64,000 bases of DNA. Source: Metridium senile. Lineage: Eukaryota; Cnidaria; Anthozoa; Actiniaria; Metridiidae. This document shows, piece by piece, positions 13,555 to 25,860 of the stretch. Position 1 is the first letter of the stretch; the number at the start of each line of letters is the position of its first letter. The stretch covers positions 17,001,353 through 17,065,352 of the forward strand of contig OX459105.1 in NCBI GenBank assembly GCA_949775045.1. The letters are read 5' to 3'. The translations under genes were made by a program, and so were the position numbers. Under the pieces are notes generated by a model. The model was given only the letters and a program-made list of their open reading frames with translations. It made no database searches and was not told where the DNA came from.

Positions 13555-13690
13555 TCTCACTTCGCAAAGAGTTTAAGCTCGTAACGACTGTAACTATACC
13601 GGTATCATTTTTACGGTGCTACAAATTTCATTCTATTACCATCAAACACCGACGCAGCCTATACTAGTTTACTCGCTAGTTTCTATTTAT
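13555..13690 (+). repeat. Diverged copy of interspersed family A
   Basis: Contains gtttaagctcgtaacgactg (degenerate hammerhead-like half), tacggtgctacaaatttcat, and the tail caccgacgcagcctatacta ending gtttactcgctagtttct. Confidence 0.75.
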
Positions 13691-13804
13691 CAGGCATTAC
13701 ATACATCATATGGTTGATATTAGATGATACCAACTGTTCAATGGCCCACGTGTGATTCAATAGAATCTATACTTCTCAATCTAATATCTCTTAGGAATCT
13801 TGTT

Positions 13805-14150
13805 TTACAGCCGTTGTATAGATGGTAGAAGAACGGATCAGGAAGGATGGAGTAATGGTTCACAGGCCTCGAAATAAACTGGAAGATGGGAGAATTTTCT
13901 GGAAGAAAATATGTAGAAGAGAGAAAAGTCTGAGATAACTAGGGAGGAAAACGCTGTAAAAACGCCGTTAGAAATCGTTGTTTTACATTGAATCAGTTTT
14001 ATAAAGGGTAGAGGAATGGAAGGAGCACGGTTCACAGACTTCGAAATAGACTGGAAGATGGGAGAAATTACTGGAAGAAAATATGTAACAGAGAGAAAAG
14101 TCTGAGATAACTAGAGAGAAAAAGGCTGTGAAAAATGTAGAATGGATATT
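13805..14150. repeat. Direct duplication of ~180 bp
   Basis: Two copies, from ~13815 and ~13985, share ggttcacag.c.tcgaaata, actggaagatgggagaa, ggaagaaaatatgta and gagagaaaagtctgagataa. The short minus-strand frames in them are repeats of each other, not genes. Confidence 0.8.
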
Positions 14151-14499
14151 TGAATGTGTGTAACTCATTAGCCGGACATAAGTACTTCACTTTTAAGTTT
14201 ATCAGTCTGTCCCCATTTTATCTGTATAGATGTTTTACATCTTACACCAGCAAAGCCGTCTTTATAACACTCAGACATTTTCAGTTCTCTAGCTTTTCTA
14301 TTATGACCTATCTCTCTCTTACTTCTTCTTTATCGTAAGCTGCTTCAAGATTGAACAGTGCATATACTGATGTCCATTATAACTGTGGTATAACTCTTTG
14401 AAAGCAGACAAGCACTTCATATATCTACTCTTCAGGAGTTCAATTTCTCACCGAAATTGTGAGTAAAAGTCTCCAAGTCATGCATATATGTGTTATAAT

Positions 14500-14950
14500 C
14501 CACTCTACACTCTCACATCGCATTCTTAATCTATATCGTAACCTGCTTCACCGAGATTGAAAAGTGTATATATATGTTCTAACTCTCAGACATATTCTCG
14601 TATCTCTACTGAACACTCCTTCCCATCACATTCTTCGTCTATATCGTAACCTTCTTCAAGATTGAAAAGTGTATATATATGTTCTTAACTCTCAGACATA
14701 TTCTCGTATCTGAACACTCCTTCCATCACATTCTTGGTCTATATCGTAACCTGCTTCACTGAGATTGAAAAGTGTATGTTCTAACTCTCAGACATATTCT
14801 CGTATCTCTACTGAACACTCCTTCCCATCACATTCTTGGTCTATATCGTAACCTGCTGCTTCAAGATTGAAAAGTGCTGTATATACACTCTCAGACTACT
14901 CCTTCCCGTTAAATTCTTGCTCTATATCGTAACCTTCACAAGAACAAAGA
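14500..14950. repeat. Tandem repeat of ~115-125 bp, about 4 copies
   Basis: Recurrent words are cattcttggtctatatcg, taacctgcttcaagattg, aaaagtgtatatatatgttc and actctcagacatattctcgt. Copies differ by small indels. Confidence 0.85.
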
Positions 14951-15464
14951 GTGTTTTAAGGCTTTTTTACCGAGTGAAATGATCCCAGTGAAGGACATGG
15001 TGCTTTATTAGTCTGGGAAAACCGACCGAATGTTGTCATGAATGATAAATGACCGCCATCGTATTGAGTTTCTTTTTAGACCAGATAAAACCGCATCGTT
15101 TAATGTGGGTAATCCTGACAAAGCCTTTTATTCGGTTAACATGCAGTCACTGGTTGATTGTGTGACAAACTATCTTACTAGTTGCCTGAACTTCTATGAA
15201 CTTTATACCAACTTTGAAACTGATATTTGAATTTTTTATTTTTTTTTATTTTTTTTTTATTATTCCTTTATTCTAAATAAGACGTTTTAAATTTTGGAAA
15301 TCTTTATAATACATGTGTGAACGTTATATGTTTGTCATCTTAAACTTAAAGATAAAATATTACAACTTTATTTATTGATATTCATAAAAGAAAAGCGAAT
15401 CCTTCGTACTCAAATATGCTTGATTAATTCATTTAATAACTTATTATATATTTCAGTATATAAA

Positions 15465-15600
15465 AATACTCCGACGAAGGGCTAAAGCTCGAAACGTCAG
15501 TAAAGTTAAGTTAACATTTTTTACGGTGTTACAAATTTCATTATATTACCTATCGTTTATATCAAACACAGACGCAGCCTATACTATATCGTAGTATTAA
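15465..15600 (+). repeat. Interspersed family A copy with hammerhead-like motif
   Basis: Begins tactCCGACGAAGGG, then CTAAAGCTCGAAACGTC, then agtaaagttaag, and runs to the shared tail (aaacacagacgcagcctata). The layout is core - stem II hairpin (GGGC/GCTC) - GAAAC - GTC. Bases tact and agta on either side could pair as stem I. The canonical CUGANGA core reads CCGACGA, so activity is doubtful. Confidence 0.7.
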
Positions 15601-15914
15601 AAATCTAGTATGTATGCATAGTTTCGTGAATTCGTGCGCAGTGGGTCATATTGTACTGTTGCGCAATACATCATATTTGTAATGGATTGTGTAATACATG
15701 GTCTACATGTATAGCTAAAAACATATGTTTGTAATGGATTGTGCAATACATGGTCTACATGTAAAGCTAAAAACATATTTTCTGTATCTTGCTGTACGTT
15801 GTTTTTATTAGTTAGCTTCGATCAATCTTCAATTCCATCTTAAAAGTTTGCTAAGTGCACTTGGCTAGGTAAATGCGTTCGTTATATAAGTGAAATACAG
15901 ATACATGAGAAAAA

Positions 15915-16000
15915 TATCATATGCCCTTGACGGGAATTGAACCCCACGGTTTCGGCTTTCTAGTCCGATTTTATCCACACTGATTTGTACTCATAATCTG
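15915..16000 (-). repeat. tRNA-derived SINE-like fragment
   Basis: On the minus strand ggttcaattcccgtcaaggg resembles a Pol III B box. Upstream, cggactagaaagccg resembles an anticodon arm, and cagtgtggat a D-arm remnant. The T-stem does not close well, so this reads as a SINE fragment rather than a tRNA gene. Confidence 0.4.
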
Positions 16001-16763
16001 AGAAGATATAGAAAAGTGATCTGATGAAAGGAAGATGTTGCAGTTGTATATAGGATATGGTTTTCGGCGGCCTTGCTGTCTTAAGGTATTAGAACTTTCT
16101 CAGGATGAAAAAAATCTTCAATTTTTTGTCAATCCCAAACTTTGTTTATTCATTTATTCATTAGTTACTTCCATTTAGTGTACTACATAAAGAGTTACAA
16201 AACTAAAATACATGAACAACTAGACATTTACATAGTAGCACTAAATGAGGGGCAAAAAGAGCGGACTCAGCGAGGTTAGCCCTTCTCTTTTGGAAGTAGT
16301 TGAACGAGTTAAACATGGTTTTATGTCCATGCTTCACCACAATGTCGAATAAACAAGCCTACTTTTTGGCAGAAGTTTAAATGATGCAGTTTGAACAAAT
16401 CCTCTTTAAATGACCCCAACCACTTTAGCCAGATCTAATTAATACCTTTTGAAACAGGGTGTGCTTTTTACCCCCAAATCATCTTAACCTTTGCAACAAA
16501 GAGCCTCGCTATCCTGAAATGACACTAAAATAGGGTTCATTTCTTAATTTAGCTTGAATAGGTTATGGAGTCTTTTTTAACCTCAAGTGTTTTAAATAGG
16601 GTCAGGGTTGTAGACCTTTAACAGAACATCCCTATCAAAACCAGGTCAAGACCACCCTCCCCTCTCCCCAGGAGTTAGTGACCATTTTTCAAAGTTAAAA
16701 CAAAAACAAACTATGGATGCCTAATTAAAGGCTGCAGAACGCTAAAATAATAATAAATCACTT

Positions 16764-17012
16764 TTTTAACGTCTCAATCTTCTACCTGCACACGTGTGCA
16801 CTACTAATGGGGGAGACTCAGACACACACTCACTACCTCTACGTTGAATATTTGCATACAACTAGGCTCACACTCCAACGAAGGGCTAAAGCTCGAAACG
16901 TCAGTAAAGTTAAGTCAACATTTTTTACGGTGTTACAAATTTCATTCTATTACCTATCATTTATATCAAACACCGACGCAGCCTATACTAGTTTACTCGC
17001 TAGTTTCCATTT
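16764..17012 (+). repeat. Family B block followed by family A copy
   Basis: 16764-16870 (aatcacttttttaacgt ... agacacacactcactacctc) matches 37500-37600. It runs into ccaacgaagggctaaagctc, gaaacgtcag and the family-A tail ending gtttactcgctagtttcc at 17010. This suggests B is the 5' extension of the same element in this copy. Confidence 0.75.
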
Positions 17013-17439
17013 GTTAATATGGCAGTAGACTGTGTTGTTGCGTTAGTTGTTCATTGTCAAAGTAAATCCCTCTTAGACTCACTTATTTCAATCCTTTCTA
17101 CGTAATCCCGTTAATCATACCATGGGTTTAATCCTGGATAACAACCTAGCATGATTGCTAGATGAAAGGTTATCGCCTTAGGACTATCGACCATACCCTT
17201 TGTAGTCTATACATACTTCTTAATAACACTTCGCGTCGGTACAGTGACCCTGTTTAAAGAGAGGGGTGTATAGATGGAGAAACACCAGTTTTCGTGTCGT
17301 TGTTGCGCCTCCTGGGGACTTCTTGTAAACTGTTGATGTTTTCAAGTGTTTTTGGCAGTAATACATGGTCGGTAGGTAAGGTGTGGCTCTCTTTGTGTTG
17401 GTAACCAGCCTATCAACGCCCTGTTAATAGACCCTTCTT

Positions 17440-17880
17440 AGCCGGTTTATAAGCTTTGTAAATTGATGGTGTTAGAATGAATTATTCGATGTTCTAGAAG
17501 ACATGATCACACCTGAGTACATCTTTGTACATTGTTAGTTAATAAACATAGTAGGTTGATGGTATTAGAATGAATTATTCGATGCTCTAGAAGACATGAT
17601 CAGAGCTGAGTTTAGTCTTTGTACAGTGTTAGTTAATAAACATATGAGATTGATGGTGTTAGAATGGAATATTAGAGTTCTAGAAGACATTATCAGAGCT
17701 GAGTAGAGTCTTTGTATAGTATTAGTTAATAAACATAGTAGATTGATTAAATTAGAATGAATTATTCGATGTTCTAGAAGACATGATCAGAGCTGAGTAG
17801 AGTCTTTTGTACAGTATTAGTTAATAAACATAGTAGATTGATTAAATTAGAATGAATTATTCGATTTTCTAGAAATAATA
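17440..17880. repeat. Tandem repeat of ~92 bp, about 4.5 copies
   Basis: The unit contains gaatgaattattcgatgttc, tagaagacatgatcagagct, gagtagagtctttgtacagt and attagttaataaacatagta. Confidence 0.88.
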
Positions 17881-18074
17881 AACAAGGTTTGAAATTATTA
17901 ATTAAACTTGTTATAGCAGTTCATAAGCGTTTCCTTTCAGTTAATAACTATATATCATCGTTAAGGCCCCCATGTAAAGGCCCGCTATTAGCCAAACTGA
18001 ATACTATCACGCAGCAATAACCCCATCCCATACAACTAGGCGAGGCTTTCAACACTATCATTAATTATTTGTAG

Positions 18075-18560
18075 CAAACCTAAAACCACCCATTTATCAA
18101 AGTCGTCTATCGACCACTCGTATTGTATATAGTTCTAATACCGTTCAACACCCCTTTTATCAAAGTCGTCTATCGACCACTCGTATAGTATATAGTTCTA
18201 ATACCGTTCGCCACCCCTTTTATCAAAGTCTATCGACCACTTGTATAGTATATATAGTTCTAATACCGTTCGCCACCCAATTTATCAAAGTCGTCTATCG
18301 ACCACTCGTATTGTATATAGTTCTAATACCGTTCGCCACCCCTTTTATCAAAGTCTATCGACCACTTGTATAGTGTATATAGTTCTAATACCGTTCACCA
18401 CCCCATTTATCAAAGTCGTCTATCGACCACTCGTATAGTGTATATAGTTCTAATACCGTTCGCCACCCCATTTATCAAAGTCTATCGACCACTTGTATAG
18501 TGTATATAGTTCTAATACCGTTCGCCACCCCTTTTGTCAAAGGCCGTCTATCGACTACTC
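18075..18560. repeat. Tandem repeat of ~60 bp, about 8 copies
   Basis: The unit contains tttatcaaagtcgtctatcg, accactcgtatagtatatag and ttctaataccgttcgccacc. Some copies lack the gtc before tatcgacc. Confidence 0.9.
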
Positions 18561-18749
18561 ATATTATCAGCAGTGAATTATAAACACAGTATTATCTTTC
18601 GTTATATAAACAACTAAATATTGAAATAGTTATTTTTACATTTCTATGTTGATGAGTTGAGATCATCCAGGTTAGCGTAGAAAGACTGTTGGTGTCTGAC
18701 GTTTATTTATTTTTATTTTTTTGAATCTTCACAAAAAAGGTTTTGGATG

Positions 18750-19185
18750 CAGTTATACAGCACCAGTCGAAAGCTGCGTTTTCGTTGTCCCCCTACTACA
18801 ATACCGTTATTGTTTCGTTACTTTTATCCAAGGCTGTCATTTGGTATAAAATTCACATTCATGGGGCGAAGTTAATATCATGTAATTGCGAATTCAAAAA
18901 GGGATGTGTGCGCCATGAAAAAACTACCTGGAGACACCTTAACTGCTACTTGTTATAGACTAATTAATTAAGATATGACTTTATGCAGGCTAAATCAATT
19001 CACGATCAATTTGCAATTGATAACAGTAATACAGCACCAGTCGAATGCTGCGTCAGTTTTCGTTGGCCCCCTAATTATACAGTTCCGCTGTTGTTTGGTT
19101 AGGTTTAGGGCAATTGTTATGAAAGACTCTACTGTTTTTTAAACCAATCCTACACGATGTTTCGATTTGGTGCTGACTGTCCCTA
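18750..19185 (+). repeat. Interspersed family C, two copies
   Basis: tacagcaccagtcgaaagct occurs at ~18753 and, with one change, at ~19031, each followed by a run of C and an (a)taccgttattgttt(c/g)gtta-like segment. A third, inverted copy lies at 35945-36095. Confidence 0.8.
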
Positions 19186-19319
19186 TGGATGGATATATTG
19201 GGTAACTCAATCACTGGTAAAATACTTCAAGGTAGTGAAGTGGGAAGGGCCTTTTAGGATAAACAAGGCATAGTTTATATATAGGTTTCTATTATTTATA
19301 CGTACAGTGAAATTATGAA

Positions 19320-20090
19320 GGAAAAATGAGTGAATGTGTAAGGATGAATAGATTAATAAATAGATGAAAAAGTGAATGGAAGTTGGGAAAGAAATATGAA
19401 TGAATAATGGTGGAAGGATGAATGTTGGTGAATAAACGAATAGATGGATGAATGAATAACGGATAGATGGATGAATGAATAACGGATAGATGGATAAGTG
19501 AATCAAGGATGAATGAATAACAATGAAAGGATGAATAAGTACATTTATATATGAATGAATAGATGGATGAATGAAGGAATAGATGAATGAGTGAACCAAT
19601 TATGGATAGATGAATAAATGAATGAGTGAACGAATGGATAGAAGAATGACTTCAGAGAAATGAACATATTGACGAATGAAACAAATGACCTTGGATTAAC
19701 GATAAGTAGTTTTTATAGGTTTTAACATGTTTGTATAGTTTTGACTAGAAATTAATATCAGCAAAGATAGACATCAATCATATGTATTCTATTATTCATA
19801 GGGAATTCTTAAGTATAAAGTTTATAATTGTTAGCAATTAATGCAAAGGTAATTGTAGGATAAGACATTATCTCTGTCTTTATTCTATGAAGGGTTGGTG
19901 TAGTTTTAGGTTATGACGCAGTTGTAATTTCACAGCGTGATCAGTACTTGTAGTCTTGCTGGTAACATATCAACTACTGAATGAATGAATGAAAGTAACT
20001 GAATGAATAAATGGAAGAAAGGAAAAAATGAGTAAGGGAATGAATGATTAGATGAATTAATACATAAAAAAATGAATGAGTGATATTTAT
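19320..20090. repeat. Degenerate GAATGAAT/GGATGAAT-type simple-sequence tract, two patches
   Basis: Tetranucleotide-rich stretches at ~19320-19670 and ~19978-20085. The Ser/Ile/His-rich minus-strand frames here come from the repeat and are not genes. Confidence 0.8.
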
Positions 20091-20097
20091 AGCGATA

Positions 20098-20535
20098 AAA
20101 ACTAGCGAGTATAAAACTAGTATAGGCTGCGTCGGTGTTTGATATAAACGATAGGTAATAAAATGAAATTTGTAACACCGTAAAAAATAGAAATAGAAAC
20201 TAGCGAGTAAACTAGTATAGGCTGCGTCGGTGTTTGACATAAACGATAGGTAATAGAATTAAATTTGTAACACCGTAAAAAATAGAAATAGAAACTAGCG
20301 AGTAAACTAGTATAGGCTGCGTCGGTGTTTGATATAAACGATAGGTAATAAAATGAAATTTGTAACACCGTAAAAAAATAGAAATAGAAACTAGCGAGTA
20401 AACTAGTATAGGCTGCGTCGGTGTTTGATATAAACGATAGGTAATAAAATGAAATTTGTAACACCTTAAAAAAATGTTAATGTAACTTAATGTAACTTTA
20501 CTGACGTTTTGAACTTTAGCCCTTCGTCGGAGTAA
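20098..20535 (-). repeat. Family A copy with its ~93-bp tail amplified four times
   Basis: Four tandem copies of the tail in reverse orientation (gaaactagcgagtaaactag ... taggctgcgtcggtgtttga ... atgaaatttgtaacaccg). They are followed by the reverse complement of the hammerhead-like motif (ctgacgttttgaactttagc, ccttcgtcgg) at 20499-20530. Open minus-strand frames across the copies are by-products. Confidence 0.88.
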
Positions 20536-20849
20536 AAAAGGTATACTATATGATATATATATATAGAGGTTATCTTACTTCTGTCAATTTCATAACAGCC
20601 CTTCAAATGTTGATATACAGTCTAGATAAATCACTGCAAAGACTAACAATACTTGTGATCTAATCTAGTAGAAACTCAATAAAACAATCCCATTCCTGAT
20701 AGAGTCGAAAATACTCCTAAATAGGCTCACTCGTAAATCCATTACTGCATTGACAACGTTAAATATATCAGTATTCAATCAAAGTTTGTTTTTTGTATTT
20801 TCTTGGTATTTGATAGCGTTTGCGCATGTCTTATGTAGAATATTAGATG

Positions 20850-21245
20850 ACCGACATCAATCACTGCATATCGAGCAAAGAGTATTCGATTTCGGTAATT
20901 CGCATCCACTCTCTTTCGTGATTTCCTATTGCATTCTATGATTTCTGACTGACATCAATCACTGCATATCGAGCAAAGAGTTTCTATTCAATTTCGGTAA
21001 TTCCCATCCATTCTCTTTCGTGATTTCCTATTGCATTCTAGGCTTTCTGACTGACATCAATCACTGCATATCGAGCAAAGAGTATTCGATTTCGGTAATT
21101 CCCATCCACTCTCTTTCATGATTTCCTATTGCATTCTAAGCTTTCTGACTGACATCAATCACTGCATATCGAGCAAAGAGTATTCTATTCGATTTCGGTA
21201 ATTCCCATCCGTTCCCTTTCATGATTTCCTATTCCATTTTATGCT
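20850..21245. repeat. Tandem repeat of ~98-102 bp, 4 copies
   Basis: gacatcaatcactgcatatc starts at ~20853, 20951, 21053 and 21151. Units continue gagcaaagagtattcgattt, cggtaattcccatccactct and gatttcctattgcattcta. Confidence 0.9.
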
Positions 21246-21439
21246 TTCTGTCAGTTATTCGACACTGTCCCATTCAATCTATTTTACGATTTCTGTCCTG
21301 TCCTATCCCATTCCTTTCTATTCTATGTTATCATTCCTTCCATTCTTTAATAACCTTTCCCGCTTCATTTGCCTTCCATTCTATCCTCTTCTATTCTATC
21401 TATCCACTTTTTAATGCAGGTCAGTTCCATGCAACTCTA

Positions 21440-22035
21440 TCGTATACTATTCCACTTTATCCTTTCCTGTTCAAACCTATTCCATTCCATCCCATTCTAT
21501 TGCATTCCATTCCACTCTATCCCATCTCATTCCATTCCACTCTATCCCATCCTATTCCATTGCACTCTATCCCATCCTATTGCATTCCATTCCACTCTAT
21601 CCCATCTTATTCTATTCCACTCTATCCCATCCTATTCCATTCCACTCTATCCCATCCTATTGCATTCCATTCCACTCTATCCCATCTTATTCTATTCCAC
21701 TCTATCCCATCCTATTCCATTCCACTCTATTCCATCCTATTCCATTCCACTCTATCCCATCCTATTCCATTCCACTCTATCCCATCCTATTCCATTCCAC
21801 TCTATCCCATCTTATTCCATTCCACTCTATCCCATCCTATTCCATTCCACTCTATCCCATCCTATTCCATTCCACTCTATTCCATCCTATTCCATTCCAC
21901 TCTATTCCATCCTATTCCATTCCACTCTATTCTATTCTACCAGGAGCCCATTCTACTCTATTCCATTCCATTCCACTCTATTCCGTGCCATTTTATCCCA
22001 TTCTATTCCATTCCATTCAATCTGATCCTTCTTTA
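21440..22035. repeat. 25-bp CCATT/CTCTATCC satellite
   Basis: Near-perfect 25-mers (cccatcctattccattccac + tctat) across ~21470-21930, flanked by looser CCATT-rich sequence. Long plus-strand frames made of HSIP/SYSIP repeats come from this satellite and are not genes. Confidence 0.92.
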
Positions 22036-22842
22036 TTCTATTTTATTCTTTTATAACACTGTGTTGTGTATTTTTATAGGGTAGCTCATTCAGAACTGCT
22101 CAAAAGAGGTTATTGTATATTACACCGTACATGTTACACTACATGTTTCACTACAGTTATTTAATGACATAAAGGTAGTTTGTTTACTGTACCATTGACC
22201 TACTACACCGTAAACAGCACGTACCAACATCCGCGTTAAATTATACATACACCATATTCAAGAAAGGTTGTCCCGGGGAATTGGTCATTTCACGACAGAG
22301 AGGAATTGTGGGTAGCCATATAAAAGACATGAATAAACGAGGTGTTTCGTGGACAAAAGTAACATTAAATGTCTTAACAATAACCTACTTTTAGTTGACG
22401 TGAATAATGACTGTAAATAAATTGATCACTTTTTACAATAAATTGTTTGGTTTAATACAGTTTTATCTTAATGAGCAAACAATTGTTTGGTAGAGAATGC
22501 GGAAGGTATAACCTTATAGTAGGAGTAACCCTTGTGAAAATAAATTTAGAACTGATAGTATGGCTAACAATAAGAATAAGAATAGGAAATTACACCATTC
22601 GAGAAGAATTAAGGAAAAATACCACGCGTATTTGATGAAAGTGGCTTAATAATAATAATAATAATAATTAATAATAATAATAAACAGTTCTAAGGCGCCA
22701 CAACTGGATCTCTTTACAAAAGATAATATACATATATATAGACCTAGAGAAAAGTAAAACTAAATTTAAACACACAAATATAGAAATATATATATATTTA
22801 TATATTTAAATCGACTATAAGTGAAATAGATGAGTCTTACAG

Positions 22843-23052
22843 TGCGAATCGAAAAACCATGGGCACCCAGAAATATTTTAGAAATCGTTTATTGTTCGTT
22901 GAACAACTCACAAACAACTCTAACTACAACAAGTTTATCATACTGCACATCAGTCAAACTTCTTGCGGTGATATAGTTGTTTCTGAGTTGTTCAACGAAT
23001 AATAAACGATTTCTAAAATATTTCTAGGTGCCAACGGTTTTTGGATTCAATA
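22843..23052. repeat. Palindromic element with ~75-bp arms (MITE-like)
   Basis: The left arm (ttagaaatcgtttattgttc, gttgaacaactcacaaacaa) pairs with the right arm (gttgtttctgagttgttcaa, cgaataataaacgatttcta). The pairing extends out to gggcaccc/ggtgcc and the flanking aaaaacc/ggttttt. Confidence 0.85.
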
Positions 23053-24520
23053 ATAACGTATTAGTTATCTATACTGTATTATGATATCATTGTTTTTTTT
23101 ACCTGCTAGACATGTTGCTGTTTCAATATTAAAACTATAATAAGACATAAAGTCCTGTAAATCGATACGTTTACTTTTTAATAAACTATAGTCTTGTTGT
23201 TTATTGTTTAGTCTACAATGGAATTGCTTTGGATACGATATACACTAAGGTTAGCTTAGTAAGGTTAGTTTTCTATATATACATCTTCTCACTCCCATGC
23301 AGAAACTAGCTGAATTTCTATTGACAAACATTTTGATTTTTATATTTTTAAATATCTAAATCAATGTTTATATATTTACAATTCTCATTGTCTTATTTTA
23401 TCTCACATTCTTTCGTGTTTTTCTTTCGTATAAATCAAATAGAATTCCTTTTTTTTCTCGAAAATCACACGCGAGACGCTGGCGAAGCATTGTGGTCTAT
23501 CAATGTCAATCCCGTCATCCTTTGCGCCTACAGTTACCCTACGCTTACCCATGATCCACTGTGGCCAAAAACGCTTAATAAGATTCATTCGGATTGTGGT
23601 CTTTATAAAGGATTAAGAGGGAAAGACTTCCGATTAGTTGACAACTAGAATTATTAGGCTAGGAAATCTATTCAAATGTCAAAGACATCTCAAACGATTT
23701 GTAATATCATAGTGTTAATTCTCTTGGATGTGCAAATTGCTTTGTTTGTATGTTGTTATTAGTAGACGTTCTACCAATCCGATTTACCTGGTCTTGTACA
23801 ATCTTAAAAGTTAATTTAACCAGGAAGAAAGTCTTCAAAGGAAACAAAGGAAACCATTGAATACTCGGTCAGGTAGATAACGTTAATATGAAAAGTGGTT
23901 CTCTGTATATACCTGGACACTTTACCACGGAACTTAACTTATTCTCCTGTTTTTCTTTTTTCCTCCCTTTTTCTTTCATTTTCATGCTTTTACAACAGTA
24001 CTTTTCCTGGTATTTTTGTCCTGGTTCTGGGAGTCTTGCGATCAATCTGGTTTAGCTTGTTTTGTGTTTAAAAACATCTTTGTATCTCAAGTGTTTCTTT
24101 TGTTCTCCAAAGTTTTGAAAACATGTGGTTGAATAGAAAAAAATCTGGTGCTAATACCGTAAACGGTGCTTTTCTGCTGAGTGGTTTTTGACGGCGTTTC
24201 GTGGATTATTTGAATCCCATTTTTTTTCTATTTTTCATGGCTGGCCGTGAAAGACCAATTGGCCAGGATTTGTTTGGCCGTTGCTTGTCTTATATCGTGT
24301 TTTTTGTTCTTTTCTTGTTCAGTTTTTTATTCATAACGATATGTCTTTAATCTACATGTTTATGTTTTCCTTTATCTAGTTCTTACTAGAACTAGGACTA
24401 CAACGGTGTGTACTTTGTGTCCGGTTTTGTTGCTTTTTATGACCTGATACACTCTCTCTTTATCACTCTCTTTCTTGCCCTGTTGGTCTACTTTCACAGC
24501 TTGACCACGGTACTTGGATC
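23053..24520. other. Intergenic DNA, no feature recognised
   Basis: AT-rich unique-looking sequence. A 94-codon plus-strand frame at 23364-23648 has no recognisable domain. Confidence 0.5.
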
Positions 24521-24534
24521 CCCTCTTTCTTGTC

Positions 24535-25525
24535 TACCAAAGATATGGCATTTTGTATCAAAGATATGGCATTTTGTATCAAAGATATGTTATTTTGTAT
24601 CAAAGATATGTTATTTTGTACCAAAGATATGTTATTTTGTATCAAAGATATGTTATTTTGTACCAAAGATGTTATTTTGTATCAAATATATGTTATTTTG
24701 TACCAAAGATATGTTATTTTGTATCAAATATATGTTATTTTGTACCAAAGATATGGCATTTCGTACCAAAGATATGGTATTTTATATCAAAGATATGGTA
24801 TTTTGTAGCAAGCATATGGTATTTTGTAGCAAAGATATGTTATTTTGTACCAAAGGTATGTTATTTTGTATCAAAGATCTGTTATTTTGTATCAAAGATA
24901 TGTTATTTTGTATCAAAGATATGTTATTTTGTACCAAAGATATGTTATTTTGTATCAAAGATATGTTATTTTGTATCAAAGATATGTTATTTTATACCAA
25001 AGATATGTTATTTTGTATCAAAGATATGTTATTTTGTATCAAAGATAAGTTATTTTGTACCAAAGGTGTTATTTTGTATCAAAGATATGTTATTTTGTAC
25101 CAAAGGTATGTTATTTTGTATCAAAGATATGTTATTTTGTATCAAAGATATGTTATTTTGTACCAAAGATATGTTATTTTGTATCAAAGATATGTTATTT
25201 TGTATAAAAGATAAGTTATTTTGTACCAAAGATATGTTATTTTGTACCAAAGATATGTTATTTTGTACCAAAGATATGTTATTTTGTATCAAAGATAAGT
25301 TATTTTGTACCAAAGGTATGTTATTTTGTACCAAAGATATGTTATTTTGTACCAAAGATATGTTATTTTGTACTAAAGATATGTTACTTTGCACCAAAGA
25401 TATGTTATTTTTGTACCAAAGGTATGTTATTTTGTACCAAAGATATGTTATTTTGTACCAAAGGTATGTTATTTTGTACTAAAGATATGTTACTTTGCAC
25501 CAAAGATATGTTATTTTTGTACCGA
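24535..25525. repeat. 21-bp minisatellite (~47 copies)
   Basis: The unit is (a)tgttattttgtaccaaagat with T/C variation (gtatca/gtacca). The 21-bp period is a multiple of three, so three plus-strand and at least one minus-strand frames stay open for hundreds of codons (ILYQRYV, YFVSKIC, MLFCTKD, QNNISLV). No start context, codon bias or domain supports a protein. Confidence 0.95.
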
Positions 25526-25743
25526 TGTTTTATGATCTATTTTACTCTATATATTTTGGCGCGTGTCGCTTTTTTGTATGTTTTTATTGATATTGTAAGT
25601 TCGGCTTTGTTCTTTTTTGTAGTGTCTAGTTTTCTTCAATGTTTTTATTCTTAGCTATTCTCGTTGCTGGATGATCCTTGATATATTTTGCCGCGTGTAG
25701 CTTGTTTTGATAGTTGTTTCTTTGGCCCTTATCTATTCTGTAG

Positions 25744-25860
<117 letters not shown>

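Noticed and set aside
15915..16000. A tRNA gene on the minus strand
   Set aside because: B-box-like sequence is present, but T-stem and acceptor stem do not close and the D-arm is degenerate; better explained as a SINE fragment.
21221..22084. 287-codon plus-strand frame rich in HSIP repeats
   Set aside because: Product of the 25-bp CCATT satellite; three frames are open in the same stretch.
24408..25482. Long plus-strand frames of 268 and 322 codons
   Set aside because: They lie in a 21-bp tandem repeat open in several frames; no domain, start context or splice signal.
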